From Rhizobium sp. Root483D2 (GTDB taxonomy: Bacteria > Pseudomonadota > Alphaproteobacteria > Rhizobiales > Rhizobiaceae), in contig NZ_LMFB01000005.1 in NCBI RefSeq assembly GCF_001426685.1, positions 23,906 through 87,905 of the forward strand: a stretch of 64,000 nucleotides of DNA, given 5' to 3'. The position numbers were made by a program, and so were the translations under genes. Numbering within the stretch: position 1 is the first letter of the stretch; every line of letters begins with the position of its first letter. The notes under the pieces were generated by a model. The model did no database searches, was not told the DNA's origin, and saw nothing but the letters and a program-made list of their open reading frames with translations. Below, one piece after another: positions 8,888 to 16,957 of this stretch.

Positions 8888-10054
8888 CTAGATAAGATCA
8901 GCTAGGGCCTGTGCTGCCGAGGTAAGGGGCATTGCTGTCACATTGTCTTTGAGCGGAAAGTTCCCGGTTCCGGGATAGATCACGATGCGCTTCTCGGGAT
9001 CAATATCTTCGCACGCGAGGTAGAACCCCTTTTCCAATTTGGGGGCCAGACTGCGCTTGATTTCGATAGCCCAAGGCCTGCGGCCTGGAGGGGTGAGAAG
9101 CAGGTCGATCTCGGCACCGGCTGCGGTTCTGTAGAAGTTGCTTTGTGTGCCGGGCGGCGCTGCCGCTATCAGTGTTTCTATAACAAACCCCTCCCAGCTT
9201 GCTCCGGCAACGGGATGGCTGAGCAGGTCTTCCTGGGTGACAAGTCCGAGGAGCGTGTGGGCTATTCCGCTATCGCGAACATAGATGCGTGGTGATTTAA
9301 CAAGACGCTTGCCGAGATTTGAATGCCAGGGCTCGAGCCTGCGCACGAGCAAGATATCCACGAGAAGATCGAGATAGGACGCCACAGTCTTGCCATCGAC
9401 ACCGAGTGCACGCGCAAAATCCGCAGCATTGAGGAGGCCTGACTGGTGGTGGGCGAGCATCGTCCAGAAACGGCGCAGTGTTTCAGCGGGAATGCGTGGC
9501 CCAAGCAGCGGTATATCCCGTTCAAGATAGGTCCTGATAAAATCCTGACGCCATCTCTGGCTGACGCGGTCGTTTGGTGCAAGAAAGCTGTCGGGAAAGC
9601 CGCCACGAACCCAAAGCGTATTTAGCGCAGCGGCTGGCACTTCCATGGCATCGATGGGGTTCATCTCTAGATAAGCAATCCGGCCCGCGAGGGTTTCTCC
9701 CGATTGTTTGAGCAATTCTATCGAAGCCGAGCCGAGAAGGAGGAAGCGTCCCGTTCTGTTTCCTTCACGTCTGCCGCTATCTATCAAGCCGCGCAGGTTC
9801 TGGAAGAGGTTGGGAAGCCGGTGGACTTCATCAAGTATGATGAGTTTATCGCTATGCTGCGCCAAATAAAGTTCTGGTTCGCCCAGTTTCGCGCGGTCTG
9901 CATCCGATTCAAGATCCAGATAGAGCGATGGGCGGGTTTTTCCGATTTCAAGGGCAAGGGTTGTTTTGCCAACTTGACGCGGCCCAATGAGCGCGACAGC
10001 CGGGGTGCTATCGATCAGGTCTTTCAGCTCTGCAGCAATCCGACGCTCAATCAT
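8888..10054 (-). CDS. AAA family ATPase with DUF4143 domain
   Basis: P-loop ATPase of the AAA_14/DUF4143 family, a widespread but poorly characterised group often found on mobile or accessory DNA. From MIERR, residues 1-130 hold the ATPase core with Walker A GPRQVGKTT and Walker B LIILDEVHRLP. The C-terminal DUF4143 part contains AEIDLLLTP followed by WAIEIKRS, which fits the D...ExK core of a PD-(D/E)xK nuclease fold. The start is uncertain: the frame stays open upstream with ATGs at 10081 and 10213, the latter preceded by AAAAGGG nine bases away. MIERR matches the usual start of the family. A perfect palindrome lies directly against this start codon. The gene stands alone and its upstream region is AT-richer than its neighbours, which suggests acquisition by transfer. 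Substrate unknown. Confidence 0.82.
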   Translation of the reverse strand: MIERRIAAELKDLIDSTPAVALIGPRQVGKTTLALEIGKTRPSLYLDLESDADRAKLGEPELYLAQHSDKLIILDEVHRLPNLFQNLRGLIDSGRREGNRTGRFLLLGSASIELLKQSGETLAGRIAYLEMNPIDAMEVPAAALNTLWVRGGFPDSFLAPNDRVSQRWRQDFIRTYLERDIPLLGPRIPAETLRRFWTMLAHHQSGLLNAADFARALGVDGKTVASYLDLLVDILLVRRLEPWHSNLGKRLVKSPRIYVRDSGIAHTLLGLVTQEDLLSHPVAGASWEGFVIETLIAAAPPGTQSNFYRTAAGAEIDLLLTPPGRRPWAIEIKRSLAPKLEKGFYLACEDIDPEKRIVIYPGTGNFPLKDNVTAMPLTSAAQALADLI

Positions 10055-10105
10055 CCTTGCATTTATGGAATTTGACTCCATAAATGCAAGGTAAAAAAAT
10101 ACCTT
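10055..10105. promoter_or_regulatory. Perfect 15-bp palindrome plus a second small palindrome at the ATPase start
   Basis: CCTTGCATTTATGGA (10055-10069) and its exact reverse complement (10077-10091) are separated by 7 bases. The repeat ends directly at the MIERR start codon. Overlapping it, AAGGTA (10088-10093) and TACCTT (10100-10105) form a second inverted repeat around six bases, A6. The pair could be an operator for self-regulation, or an mRNA hairpin that covers the start region. If translation starts at the alternative ATG at 10081, that codon lies inside the palindrome. Confidence 0.6.
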
Positions 10106-10353
10106 ACGGCCGAATCCATCTGCACTGGATTGGAATAATTCGCTCTCCAAGCGTAAATCGCCGAGCCACAGGCGATCATAACCCCTTGTTAGGACTTTGT
10201 TGACCATAATCATCGCTGGAAACCCTTTTGATACGGGCTTTCCAAGCCGATTGTGTGGTTCATTTTTGGGCGGGTTTTGTTGTGTCAGCGTGTGTAACGG
10301 ACAAGAGTTCAGCCGGATATTTGGCCAATCAAGCGGCCGGAATATTTTCCAAC

Positions 10354-11610
10354 ATGCTACGTTGCGTCACGCGGCTCATCATGACCATGCTTTTTGCCGT
10401 TCCCGCGCTCTTGGGCTCTGCGGCGGCCGCCGCTGCAGAGGACCGTGCGCTCAAACTTTACTTCACCCATACGGGCGAAAAAGCGACGATCACCTTCAAA
10501 CGCAATGGCAGGTTTGATCCGAAGGGAATGGAAAAGATCAACCGGTTGCTGCGGGACTGGCGGCGCAACGAGCCCGCCCGGATGGACCCGCGGCTGCTTG
10601 ATCTGGTGTGGGAAGTGTATGATCGTAGCGGTGCCAGCGACTATATCCACATCGTGTCCGCCTACCGGTCGCCAGCGACCAACAATATGCTGCGCTCGCG
10701 CTCACGCAGCACGGGCGTTGCCAAGAACAGCCAGCATACACTTGGAAAGGCGATGGATTTCTTTATCCCCGGCGTGAAGCTTTCGACATTGCGCGCTGTT
10801 GCCATGCAGATGCAGGGCGGTGGAGTGGGATATTATCCTACGTCCGGGTCTCCCTTTGTCCATCTCGATGTCGGCAATGTCCGTGCCTGGCCGCGCATGT
10901 CGCGAAAGGAACTTGCCCGCATATTCCCGAACGGGCGAACGATGCATCTTGCCGCCGATGGCAGCTCACTGCCGGGCTATGCCCAGGCTGTCGCAGACCG
11001 CCGCAAACGCTCCGGTTCCGCCACTGTCGCCAGCGCGCGCCGAGCCACGGACGCAAAAACGCCTGCGACAGCGCAGGGCCTGGAGAACAATAGCGGTGGC
11101 CTGGTCACGGCGCTTTATTCCGCGCCGCGCAGCAAAGCTTTGGATGCTCTTGCTACGCAGACGGCCCCCGGTGGCCAGGTTGAAAAGCCATCCTTTGCCG
11201 ATCTTTCCTCTTACGCCGTCCCCATTCCGATGATCCGGCCGATGCTGAAGCCGGTGATTGCCGCTCGGACTGCCGGTTCGTTGGACACGATAGAAACGGC
11301 GTCGATCGGGCCGATTACAGCGCTGACTGCGCCGGAAACGCCCAAGATACAATCAGGTTTCGTCGGATTTGAGCCGTTTGCAACGGCGCATGCCACCTTG
11401 AAGACCCGCATGGAAACACTCGCCTCCCTGCCGATCACCGTATCCTGGAAGCGGGAAGCAGATTTCGGCGCGATCTCCGGCACGTCATTGATGCGGTGGG
11501 CGCTGCATTCTCCCGGTGATGTCATCGGCATGAGAGCCCCGCGCGTTTCCAGGCAAACGCTCCAGGTCTTGCCAGCCTCATGGCGCGCAATTCCCGATCG
11601 TGCACTGTAG
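10354..11610 (+). CDS. Exported DUF882 (peptidase M15-like, YcbK family) protein
   Basis: Predicted periplasmic zinc peptidase related to murein endopeptidases (YcbK/MepK, family M15). With the chosen start, residues 1-30 form a good Sec signal peptide with a hydrophobic core and an alanine-rich end before EDRALKLYFTHTGEK. The catalytic domain covers about residues 30-190. SQHTLGKAMDF supplies the first His and Asp and FVHLDVGNVRAWPR the last His of the M15 zinc site. The remaining 220 residues are low-complexity and Pro/Ala/Thr-rich with no recognised domain. The frame is open further upstream to a TTG at 10228, but that start would put a long extension before the signal peptide. Likely role: peptide cross-link cleavage in peptidoglycan, inferred from the family. 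Confidence 0.8.
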   Translation: MLRCVTRLIMTMLFAVPALLGSAAAAAAEDRALKLYFTHTGEKATITFKRNGRFDPKGMEKINRLLRDWRRNEPARMDPRLLDLVWEVYDRSGASDYIHIVSAYRSPATNNMLRSRSRSTGVAKNSQHTLGKAMDFFIPGVKLSTLRAVAMQMQGGGVGYYPTSGSPFVHLDVGNVRAWPRMSRKELARIFPNGRTMHLAADGSSLPGYAQAVADRRKRSGSATVASARRATDAKTPATAQGLENNSGGLVTALYSAPRSKALDALATQTAPGGQVEKPSFADLSSYAVPIPMIRPMLKPVIAARTAGSLDTIETASIGPITALTAPETPKIQSGFVGFEPFATAHATLKTRMETLASLPITVSWKREADFGAISGTSLMRWALHSPGDVIGMRAPRVSRQTLQVLPASWRAIPDRAL

Positions 11611-11641
11611 AGATTTGGTCTCTGCCAGTTGGGCTATGGAT

Positions 11642-11659
11642 TGCTGATATCGATCAGCA
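11642..11659 (+). terminator. Possible hairpin terminator after DUF882 gene
   Basis: A 7-bp perfect stem TGCTGAT / ATCAGCA closes a 4-base loop about 30 bases after the stop codon. No clear T run follows, so termination is only suggested. Confidence 0.35.
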
Positions 11660-11811
11660 GCCTTCAACATCTTTGGGTGCGGCACGCCGCTAGCGTGAGA
11701 TTATCGTCCATCGCGGTGATAGGGCGTTTTGGGCCGTCTATCTTTGATCGAAGCGGACTCATCCGTTGCCGGTGACAACAGTGACTAATATTCAAGGACA
11801 TTTTCATATTG

Positions 11812-11835
11812 CCTTATCCTCTCCAGGGGGATAGG
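11812..11835. promoter_or_regulatory. Candidate operator for the CsoR/RcnR-family repressor
   Basis: Just upstream of the repressor start, TATCC and GGATA flank a C/G-rich centre (TATCCTCTCCAGGGGGATA). AT-containing half-sites around a G/C tract are the usual pattern of CsoR/RcnR-family operators. The position eight bases before the start codon fits autorepression. Assigned by pattern only. Confidence 0.45.
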
Positions 11836-11843
11836 TTTTTCGC

Positions 11844-12131
11844 ATGAGTGAAGAATCCCACGAACACACGCATGATAGCCACCCCGAGATCATCAAGCGG
11901 CTCAAGCGGGCCCAAGGCCACTTGAAAAGCGTGATCGCCATGATCGAGGGCGGGCGCCCCTGCCTCGACATTGCCCAGCAGCTTCATGCCGTTGAAAAGG
12001 CGATCACCAATGCCAAACGGACGTTGATCCAGGATCACCTCGATCATTGCCTCGAAGACACCGTCGGCTCGCTCGGCCGCGAACAAAGGCAGACGATGGC
12101 CGAGTTCAAGACCATCACCAAATATCTTTAA
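11844..12131 (+). CDS. CsoR/RcnR/FrmR-family metal-sensing repressor (DmeR-like)
   Basis: A 95-residue all-helical DNA-binding repressor of the DUF156 family, which releases DNA on binding metal or reacting with aldehyde. The N-terminus is His-rich (SHEHTHDSH), then RLKRAQGHLKSVI begins helix 1. Aligned to RcnR (His3, Cys35, His60, His64) and CsoR (Cys36, His61, Cys65), the expected ligands are H8, C40, H65 and C69. This H-C-H-C set shares the N-terminal His with nickel/cobalt sensors and the last Cys with copper sensors. DmeR of rhizobia, which controls the cobalt/nickel exporter gene dmeF, is the closest description I recall. Here the next gene, 108 bases on, is an MFS exporter instead. Formaldehyde sensing (FrmR) is less likely because no formaldehyde genes are nearby. 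Confidence 0.87.
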   Translation: MSEESHEHTHDSHPEIIKRLKRAQGHLKSVIAMIEGGRPCLDIAQQLHAVEKAITNAKRTLIQDHLDHCLEDTVGSLGREQRQTMAEFKTITKYL

Positions 12132-12239
12132 GCACGGCCCAATATGAGCGCGGCCCTTTTTCTGCGGGCCGGAAGCGGGTGACCGGCGCCCGAAATTCCG
12201 CCGCCGCACCGCACCGACAACCGAAACTGGGGTGACCTG

Positions 12240-13502
12240 ATGCTCGCCGTCCTGAGAAACCGCACCTACCGTCATCTCTTTCTCGCGCAGGTGATTGCGC
12301 TGCTCGGCACGGGTCTGGCAACCGTCGCGCTAGGCCTGCAGGCGTTCGAACTTGCAGAAGGGAACGCAGGCGCGGTGCTCGGTACGGCGCTGGCAATCAA
12401 GATGATCGCCTATGTCGTCGTCGCCCCCATCGCCACGGCGTTCACCGAACAGCTGCCACGGCGCGCAATGCTGGTTTCGCTGGATCTCGTGCGCGCTGCC
12501 GTGGCGCTTTGTCTTCCGTTCATCACCGGCGTCTGGCAGGCCTATCTCCTGATCTTTGTGCTTCAGGCCGCCTCGGCCGCCTTCACGCCGACATTCCAGG
12601 CAACCATTCCCGATGTTCTTCCGGATGAAGACGACTACACAAACGCACTGTCGCTGTCGCGGCTGGCTTATGATCTGGAGAAGGTCGGAAGTCCGCTCCT
12701 CGCCGCCGCCCTTCTGGCGCTGATGAGCTACCATAATCTTTATCTGGGAACCGTCATCGGTTTCCTCGCATCGGCGAGCCTTGTTGTCTCGGTCCTCCTG
12801 CCCAGTCCAAAGCCCGCCCAGCCGCGCAGTATCTACGATAGAACCACGCGCGGCATCCGGCTTTACCTGACCGTCCCGCGCCTTAGGGGCCTGTTCGCGC
12901 TGAACCTTGCGGTTGCCGCTGGCGGTTCGATGGTCTTTGTCAATACGGTGGTTCTGGTCCAAAGCGCGCTGGGGCTTGGCGAGCGTTATACGGCCGTTGC
13001 GCTTGCCACATTCGGCCTTGGATCGATGCTTGCAGCTTTGTCTCTTCCCCGCCTTTTGAAAAAGATCGACGATCGCCCGGTCATGCTTGCCGGAACGGTG
13101 GTCCTTGTTGCCGCTCTCGTCGCCGGGATGTTCACCGCCTCCTATATTGGCCTGATCCTCGTCTGGGCGGTGATCGGCATCGGTTATTCTCTCGTCTTGA
13201 CGCCGTCGGGGAGAATCTTGCGGCGTTCCTCTTCGCCGGAAGACCGGCCGGCTTTGTTTGCGGCCCAGTTTGCGCTCTCACACGGATGCTGGCTGATAAC
13301 CTATCCGCTGGCAGGATGGCTCGGCGCGACGGCTGGCATCACCGCAACCTATATTGTTCTGGCGGTGATCACGGCGCTCGGAGCGTTTGCCGCCAGTGTC
13401 CTTTGGCCGGCAGATGACGATGACAAACGCCATGTTCATGTCGATCTCGATCCCGGCGGTTCTCAAGCCGTGGGCCGGAACCCGGCACCGCGCGAACGCT
13501 GA
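12240..13502 (+). CDS. MFS exporter, NreB-like, with His/Asp-rich tail
   Basis: A 420-residue major facilitator with about 12 hydrophobic segments, resembling the EntS/NreB branch. The tail after the last helix reads DDDDKRHVHVDLD (residues 392-404), a possible metal-binding segment comparable to the His-rich tail of the nickel exporter NreB. It follows the metal-responsive repressor in the same direction, with GGGGTGA upstream of the start, so the two probably form a metal efflux operon. Which metal is exported is not shown; Ni/Co is favoured by the repressor family, Cu is possible. A siderophore or drug exporter is the main alternative. Confidence 0.8.
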   Translation: MLAVLRNRTYRHLFLAQVIALLGTGLATVALGLQAFELAEGNAGAVLGTALAIKMIAYVVVAPIATAFTEQLPRRAMLVSLDLVRAAVALCLPFITGVWQAYLLIFVLQAASAAFTPTFQATIPDVLPDEDDYTNALSLSRLAYDLEKVGSPLLAAALLALMSYHNLYLGTVIGFLASASLVVSVLLPSPKPAQPRSIYDRTTRGIRLYLTVPRLRGLFALNLAVAAGGSMVFVNTVVLVQSALGLGERYTAVALATFGLGSMLAALSLPRLLKKIDDRPVMLAGTVVLVAALVAGMFTASYIGLILVWAVIGIGYSLVLTPSGRILRRSSSPEDRPALFAAQFALSHGCWLITYPLAGWLGATAGITATYIVLAVITALGAFAASVLWPADDDDKRHVHVDLDPGGSQAVGRNPAPRER

Positions 13503-13543
13503 TCAACCGCTGGAATGCTCCATCTACTCGCTTCTGGGGTTCC

Positions 13544-13567
13544 GCTGGCTATTCAGACCCAGCCAGC
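13544..13567 (+). terminator. Possible hairpin after the MFS gene
   Basis: GCTGGCT and AGCCAGC form a 7-bp stem with a 10-base loop about 40 bases past the stop codon. There is no T run. The remaining intergenic sequence up to the omptin gene shows no other feature. Confidence 0.3.
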
Positions 13568-13727
13568 ATCATCCCAACCAACGGACGTGACCCCTAAAAT
13601 CTAGTGCAGATTTGCAACGCCTCTGCGCATTTCACAACTGCATTTCAAGTTTTAGATAAATCATACCATTGCCGGACGCATCGAATGTGGCAAGAAAAGG
13701 GCAGGCTTTGAGTGGGGATTCAACCTA

Positions 13728-14690
13728 ATGAAATTTATAATGAAAGTAAGAATATTCCAATATGCGCTCATGGCAATGATGCTCAGTGCATCGCTGGTGC
13801 GTGCCAATGATCTGGTTGCAAGTTCTGCCGATGGCAGCTTCTGGCTCTCCGGTGGCGCAGGCGTCATGAACATTGAATCGCGCGAATATGTTTATCTCGG
13901 CAACGACAAAGCAAGCCAGCTCGATTGGGACGCAGACGGCGTTGTTCTCTACACCGCACAAGCTGGCGCCGATCTTGGTAACAACTGGCATATCAAGGGC
14001 AAGATTGATCTTGGTTTTGACGGGGATGGCCACATGGTCGACTATGACTGGGTGCCGGGTTTCGCCGTTGACCAGACCAAGAACGGCTGGAGCGACCGCT
14101 CCATTCATCCCGATACGCGTCTTGACTATTATTTCAGCGGCACGGTGGAAATCGGCCGGACCATCTTTGCCGACGACCGCAGCAATCTCAGCGTCGGTGG
14201 CGGGTTCCAGTACACCAAGTTGCGCTGGAAAGCCTTTGGCGGCTCCTACATCTACAGTGACGGCGGTTTCCGCAATGACATTGGCGACCTGCCGGATGGC
14301 GTCAACGGCATCTCCTACGAACAGAAGGTGCCGACCCTCTTTCTGGGGTTTGACGGCTCGACGCGTTTCGACCGCCTGACCCTGTCCGGTGGCGTGAAGG
14401 GCGGCATGACGCTTGGCATCGACGATCAGGACGATCACTGGCTGACCGGCACCCGATTTTTCGGAGACATGAAGGCCGCGCCGGTCCTCAAGCTTAATGC
14501 AGCCGTCGATTATCAATTGACCGACAGGGCATCGATCTATCTCGCTGGAAATTTCGAGAATGTCTTCCGCAAGAAGGGCGATCTGAACTCGACCGACACG
14601 GCAACCGGGACGGAGGTCCTCTACAGAAACGCCGCCGGCGCCTCCCTCAAGACGATGTCGCTCCAGGTTGGTCTTCGTGGCCACTTTTAA
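13728..14690 (+). CDS. Omptin-family outer membrane aspartate protease
   Basis: A 320-residue protein with a signal peptide ending near VRA/NDL and the ten-stranded barrel layout of the omptins (MEROPS A26: OmpT, Pla, PgtE), ending in Phe as many outer-membrane proteins do. Catalytic residues are conserved: D105 and D107 in GHMVDYDW match OmpT D83/D85, and D235 and H237 in DDQDDHW match OmpT D210/H212. SDRSIHPDTRLDYYF and GGSYIYSDGGFRNDIGDLP are strong family blocks. Omptins cleave exposed peptides between basic residues and need rough lipopolysaccharide for activity. The gene stands alone between metal efflux and an unknown membrane protein. Family identity is firm; the substrate in a plant- or soil-associated host is unknown. 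Confidence 0.88.
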   Translation: MKFIMKVRIFQYALMAMMLSASLVRANDLVASSADGSFWLSGGAGVMNIESREYVYLGNDKASQLDWDADGVVLYTAQAGADLGNNWHIKGKIDLGFDGDGHMVDYDWVPGFAVDQTKNGWSDRSIHPDTRLDYYFSGTVEIGRTIFADDRSNLSVGGGFQYTKLRWKAFGGSYIYSDGGFRNDIGDLPDGVNGISYEQKVPTLFLGFDGSTRFDRLTLSGGVKGGMTLGIDDQDDHWLTGTRFFGDMKAAPVLKLNAAVDYQLTDRASIYLAGNFENVFRKKGDLNSTDTATGTEVLYRNAAGASLKTMSLQVGLRGHF

Positions 14691-14838
14691 TCTCTGAAGC
14701 GCAATGCGACGGTGAAGCCGCCAGCGATGGTGGCCTCGCCGGGCAAATCCGACGCCAGAAGCAGGTCTCTTGGCGAAAGCTTCCGGTGTGCCGCCTTAGG
14801 GGGGATGATGAGCCCTTCACTATGTCGAGGAGTATCCG

Positions 14839-15402
14839 ATGAGCGAAGCCTTCGGGTTCATGTTTGCCTTTTACGGCCTGCTGCTCGGTCTGGCCGTTGC
14901 CGAGGTCGCGGGCGGGTTTTCGCGCGCCTATGACGAACGCCATACCCGCAGGCTGGGGGTCGTCGCGCCCCTATTTGGCATCCTGCTTCTCGTTGATCTC
15001 ATTACCTTCTGGATGAATGCCTGGGCCTATCGGGAACTGGCCGAGGTCAGCTATCTCGTCGCCTACGCTGTTGCCGTGGTCGCGCTGCTTTACTATTTCG
15101 CAGCCACGCAAGTCTTTCCGAAGGCCGCAGAGACAGCAACCCTCGACGACCATATCATGAGCCACCGGCGCGAAGTTGCCTTCTGCGTGCTCGCCAGCAA
15201 CCTGCTGACGCAGATTCCACCGGCAATATCCGCATTCACAACGCCGTGGCCACCCTCCAGCATCGCGCTTTGGGCGGGCCTGAACCTGACCTACTACGTC
15301 CTCCTGAGCTTAGCCGCATTGGCAAAGAGCAAAAAGACCGTCGGCATCGCGGTCGCCGCCGCCATCCTGCTTGTTACCGGGGCGACGGCACTGTTTGCCT
15401 GA
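14839..15402 (+). CDS. Uncharacterised integral membrane protein
   Basis: A 187-residue, very hydrophobic protein with about six predicted membrane segments (near residues 5-25, 42-60, 68-88, 112-130, 140-158 and 165-185). I do not recognise a family. A basic and acidic loop (SRAYDERHTRR) follows the first segment. The gene starts 150 bases after the omptin stop codon in the same direction and has GAGGAG/GTATCC-like sequence upstream. Coding looks real from length and composition; function is unknown. Confidence 0.65.
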   Translation: MSEAFGFMFAFYGLLLGLAVAEVAGGFSRAYDERHTRRLGVVAPLFGILLLVDLITFWMNAWAYRELAEVSYLVAYAVAVVALLYYFAATQVFPKAAETATLDDHIMSHRREVAFCVLASNLLTQIPPAISAFTTPWPPSSIALWAGLNLTYYVLLSLAALAKSKKTVGIAVAAAILLVTGATALFA

Positions 15403-15661
15403 CGGCACTGCAAAGCGCTTCTGGAGCGGTTGCCGCACGAACCTGGATACCCCTAAAATGCTGCGGTAGCTGGAGACCGCGAAAAGAGGGCAGTGATCGC
15501 AATCCCGCCAAAACACCCTGATCCATAATCATATGCATATGAAATCCCGCTTGATATTTCATTTTACATTACCATTCTGCGTGACAAACTGCGGCCAACT
15601 GTAGTTTCAGTCATTTGTGCCGGTTCTTCGGGAGCATGCCGGTCATTCAGGGAGGAGAATT

Positions 15662-16834
15662 ATGAAGCGGGCCATCATCGCCGCGTTTGCGGCCATTATC
15701 ATGGGCAGCGCTGCCTATGCCGATACGATCAAGATCGGTGTTGTCGGACCATTCTCCGGACCGTTCGCGTTGCAAGGCAGGAACTTCAAGGCCGGTATCG
15801 ACGCCTATATCGCACTGCACGGCGCGGCGATCGGCGACGATACGGTCGAGATCGTCTACCGCGACCTGCCTGCTGCTGATCCCGCCCAATCCAAGGCTTT
15901 GGCGCAGGAACTGGTGGTCAAGGAAAAGGTCCAATATCTCGCCGGGTTCTACTTTACCCCCGATGCGATGGCCGTCACGCCGATCCTTCAACAGGCCAAT
16001 GTTCCGCTGATTGTCATGAATGCCGCGACATCGGCAATCGTGACGAAGAGCCCGCTGGTGGTTCGCACCTCCTTCACAACCTGGCAGACCTCGCTGCCGA
16101 TCGCCAAGGTCGCGCATGATGCCGGTGTTGCCAAGGTCATCTCCATCGTCAGCGATTACGGACCAGGTGTCGACGCCGAGAACGCGTTCAAGTCCGGTTT
16201 CGAGAAAGAGGGCGGATCCGTCGTCGAGGCGATCCGCATCCCGCTCTCCACCAATGACTTCAGCCCGATCATGCAGCGCATCAAGGATTCCGGCGCGCAG
16301 GGTGTTTTCGCCTTCCTGCCGTCCGGGCCGACCACGCTTGGTTTCGTCAAGGCCTATAATGAAAACGGCCTGAAGGCAGCCGGTATCAAGTTCCTGGCGC
16401 CGGGTGACCTGACGCAGGAATCCGATCTGCCGGCGCTGGGAGACGCTGCGTTGGGCATCCAGACGACGTTCCACTACGCGGTCTCGCACGATTCCCCTGA
16501 AAACAAGGCATTTGTCGAGGCGGCCTCCAAGGCGATCGGTAATCCGGCCGAGCTTTCCTTCCCGGCGGTCGGCGCCTTCGATGGCATGAATGTCATCTAC
16601 AAGATGATCGAGGCGACCGGTGGCGAACAGGACGCGCAGAAAGCCGTCGACGCGGTGAAGGGCCTGTCCTGGATCAGCCCGCGCGGCCCAGTGTCCATCG
16701 ATCCGGAATCGCGCCATATCACGCAGAACATCTATCTGCGCGAAGTCACCAAGGCGGATGACGGCTCCTACTACAACAAGGAGATCCAGACCTTCGAAAA
16801 ACAGGGCGACCCCGGCCTGGCAGCCGTCAAGTAG
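15662..16834 (+). CDS. ABC transporter substrate-binding protein, branched-chain amino acid (Liv) type
   Basis: Periplasmic binding protein of the LivJ/LivK/AmiC superfamily, 390 residues. The signal peptide (MKRAIIAAFAAIIMGSAAYA) is followed by DTIKIGVVGPFSGPFALQG, the usual start of the mature Liv-type fold. Start chosen at 15662 because GGGAGGAG lies six bases upstream; an earlier in-frame ATG at 15617 would bury the signal peptide. It heads a livJ-H-M-G-F operon. A hairpin just after its stop codon may reduce downstream expression, as is common for excess binding protein. Ligands of this superfamily include amino acids, amides, urea and aromatic acids, so leucine is not assured. Confidence 0.92.
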   Translation: MKRAIIAAFAAIIMGSAAYADTIKIGVVGPFSGPFALQGRNFKAGIDAYIALHGAAIGDDTVEIVYRDLPAADPAQSKALAQELVVKEKVQYLAGFYFTPDAMAVTPILQQANVPLIVMNAATSAIVTKSPLVVRTSFTTWQTSLPIAKVAHDAGVAKVISIVSDYGPGVDAENAFKSGFEKEGGSVVEAIRIPLSTNDFSPIMQRIKDSGAQGVFAFLPSGPTTLGFVKAYNENGLKAAGIKFLAPGDLTQESDLPALGDAALGIQTTFHYAVSHDSPENKAFVEAASKAIGNPAELSFPAVGAFDGMNVIYKMIEATGGEQDAQKAVDAVKGLSWISPRGPVSIDPESRHITQNIYLREVTKADDGSYYNKEIQTFEKQGDPGLAAVK

Positions 16835-16859
16835 CCGGTCAGGGCTATATCCGACCGGC
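16834..16859 (+). terminator. Attenuator-like hairpin between the binding-protein gene and livH
   Basis: GCCGGTC and GACCGGC form a 7-bp perfect stem with a 12-base loop, starting at the last base of the stop codon. No T run follows, so it more likely protects the upstream mRNA or partly attenuates than fully terminates. Confidence 0.45.
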
Positions 16860-16957
16860 GCCGCAGGATACCTAGACGCTGGTGGATTGCCAGGATTTTG
16901 CGATACGGGAGAGGGGGCCTTCCCGTCTCCCGTCAATAATCAAGTGGAAGTTGCGCA

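Noticed and set aside
15530..15541. CATATGCATATG palindrome upstream of the binding-protein gene as an operator
   Set aside because: It is short and built from simple AT/GC alternation, about 120 bases from the start, with no regulator gene adjacent; chance cannot be excluded.
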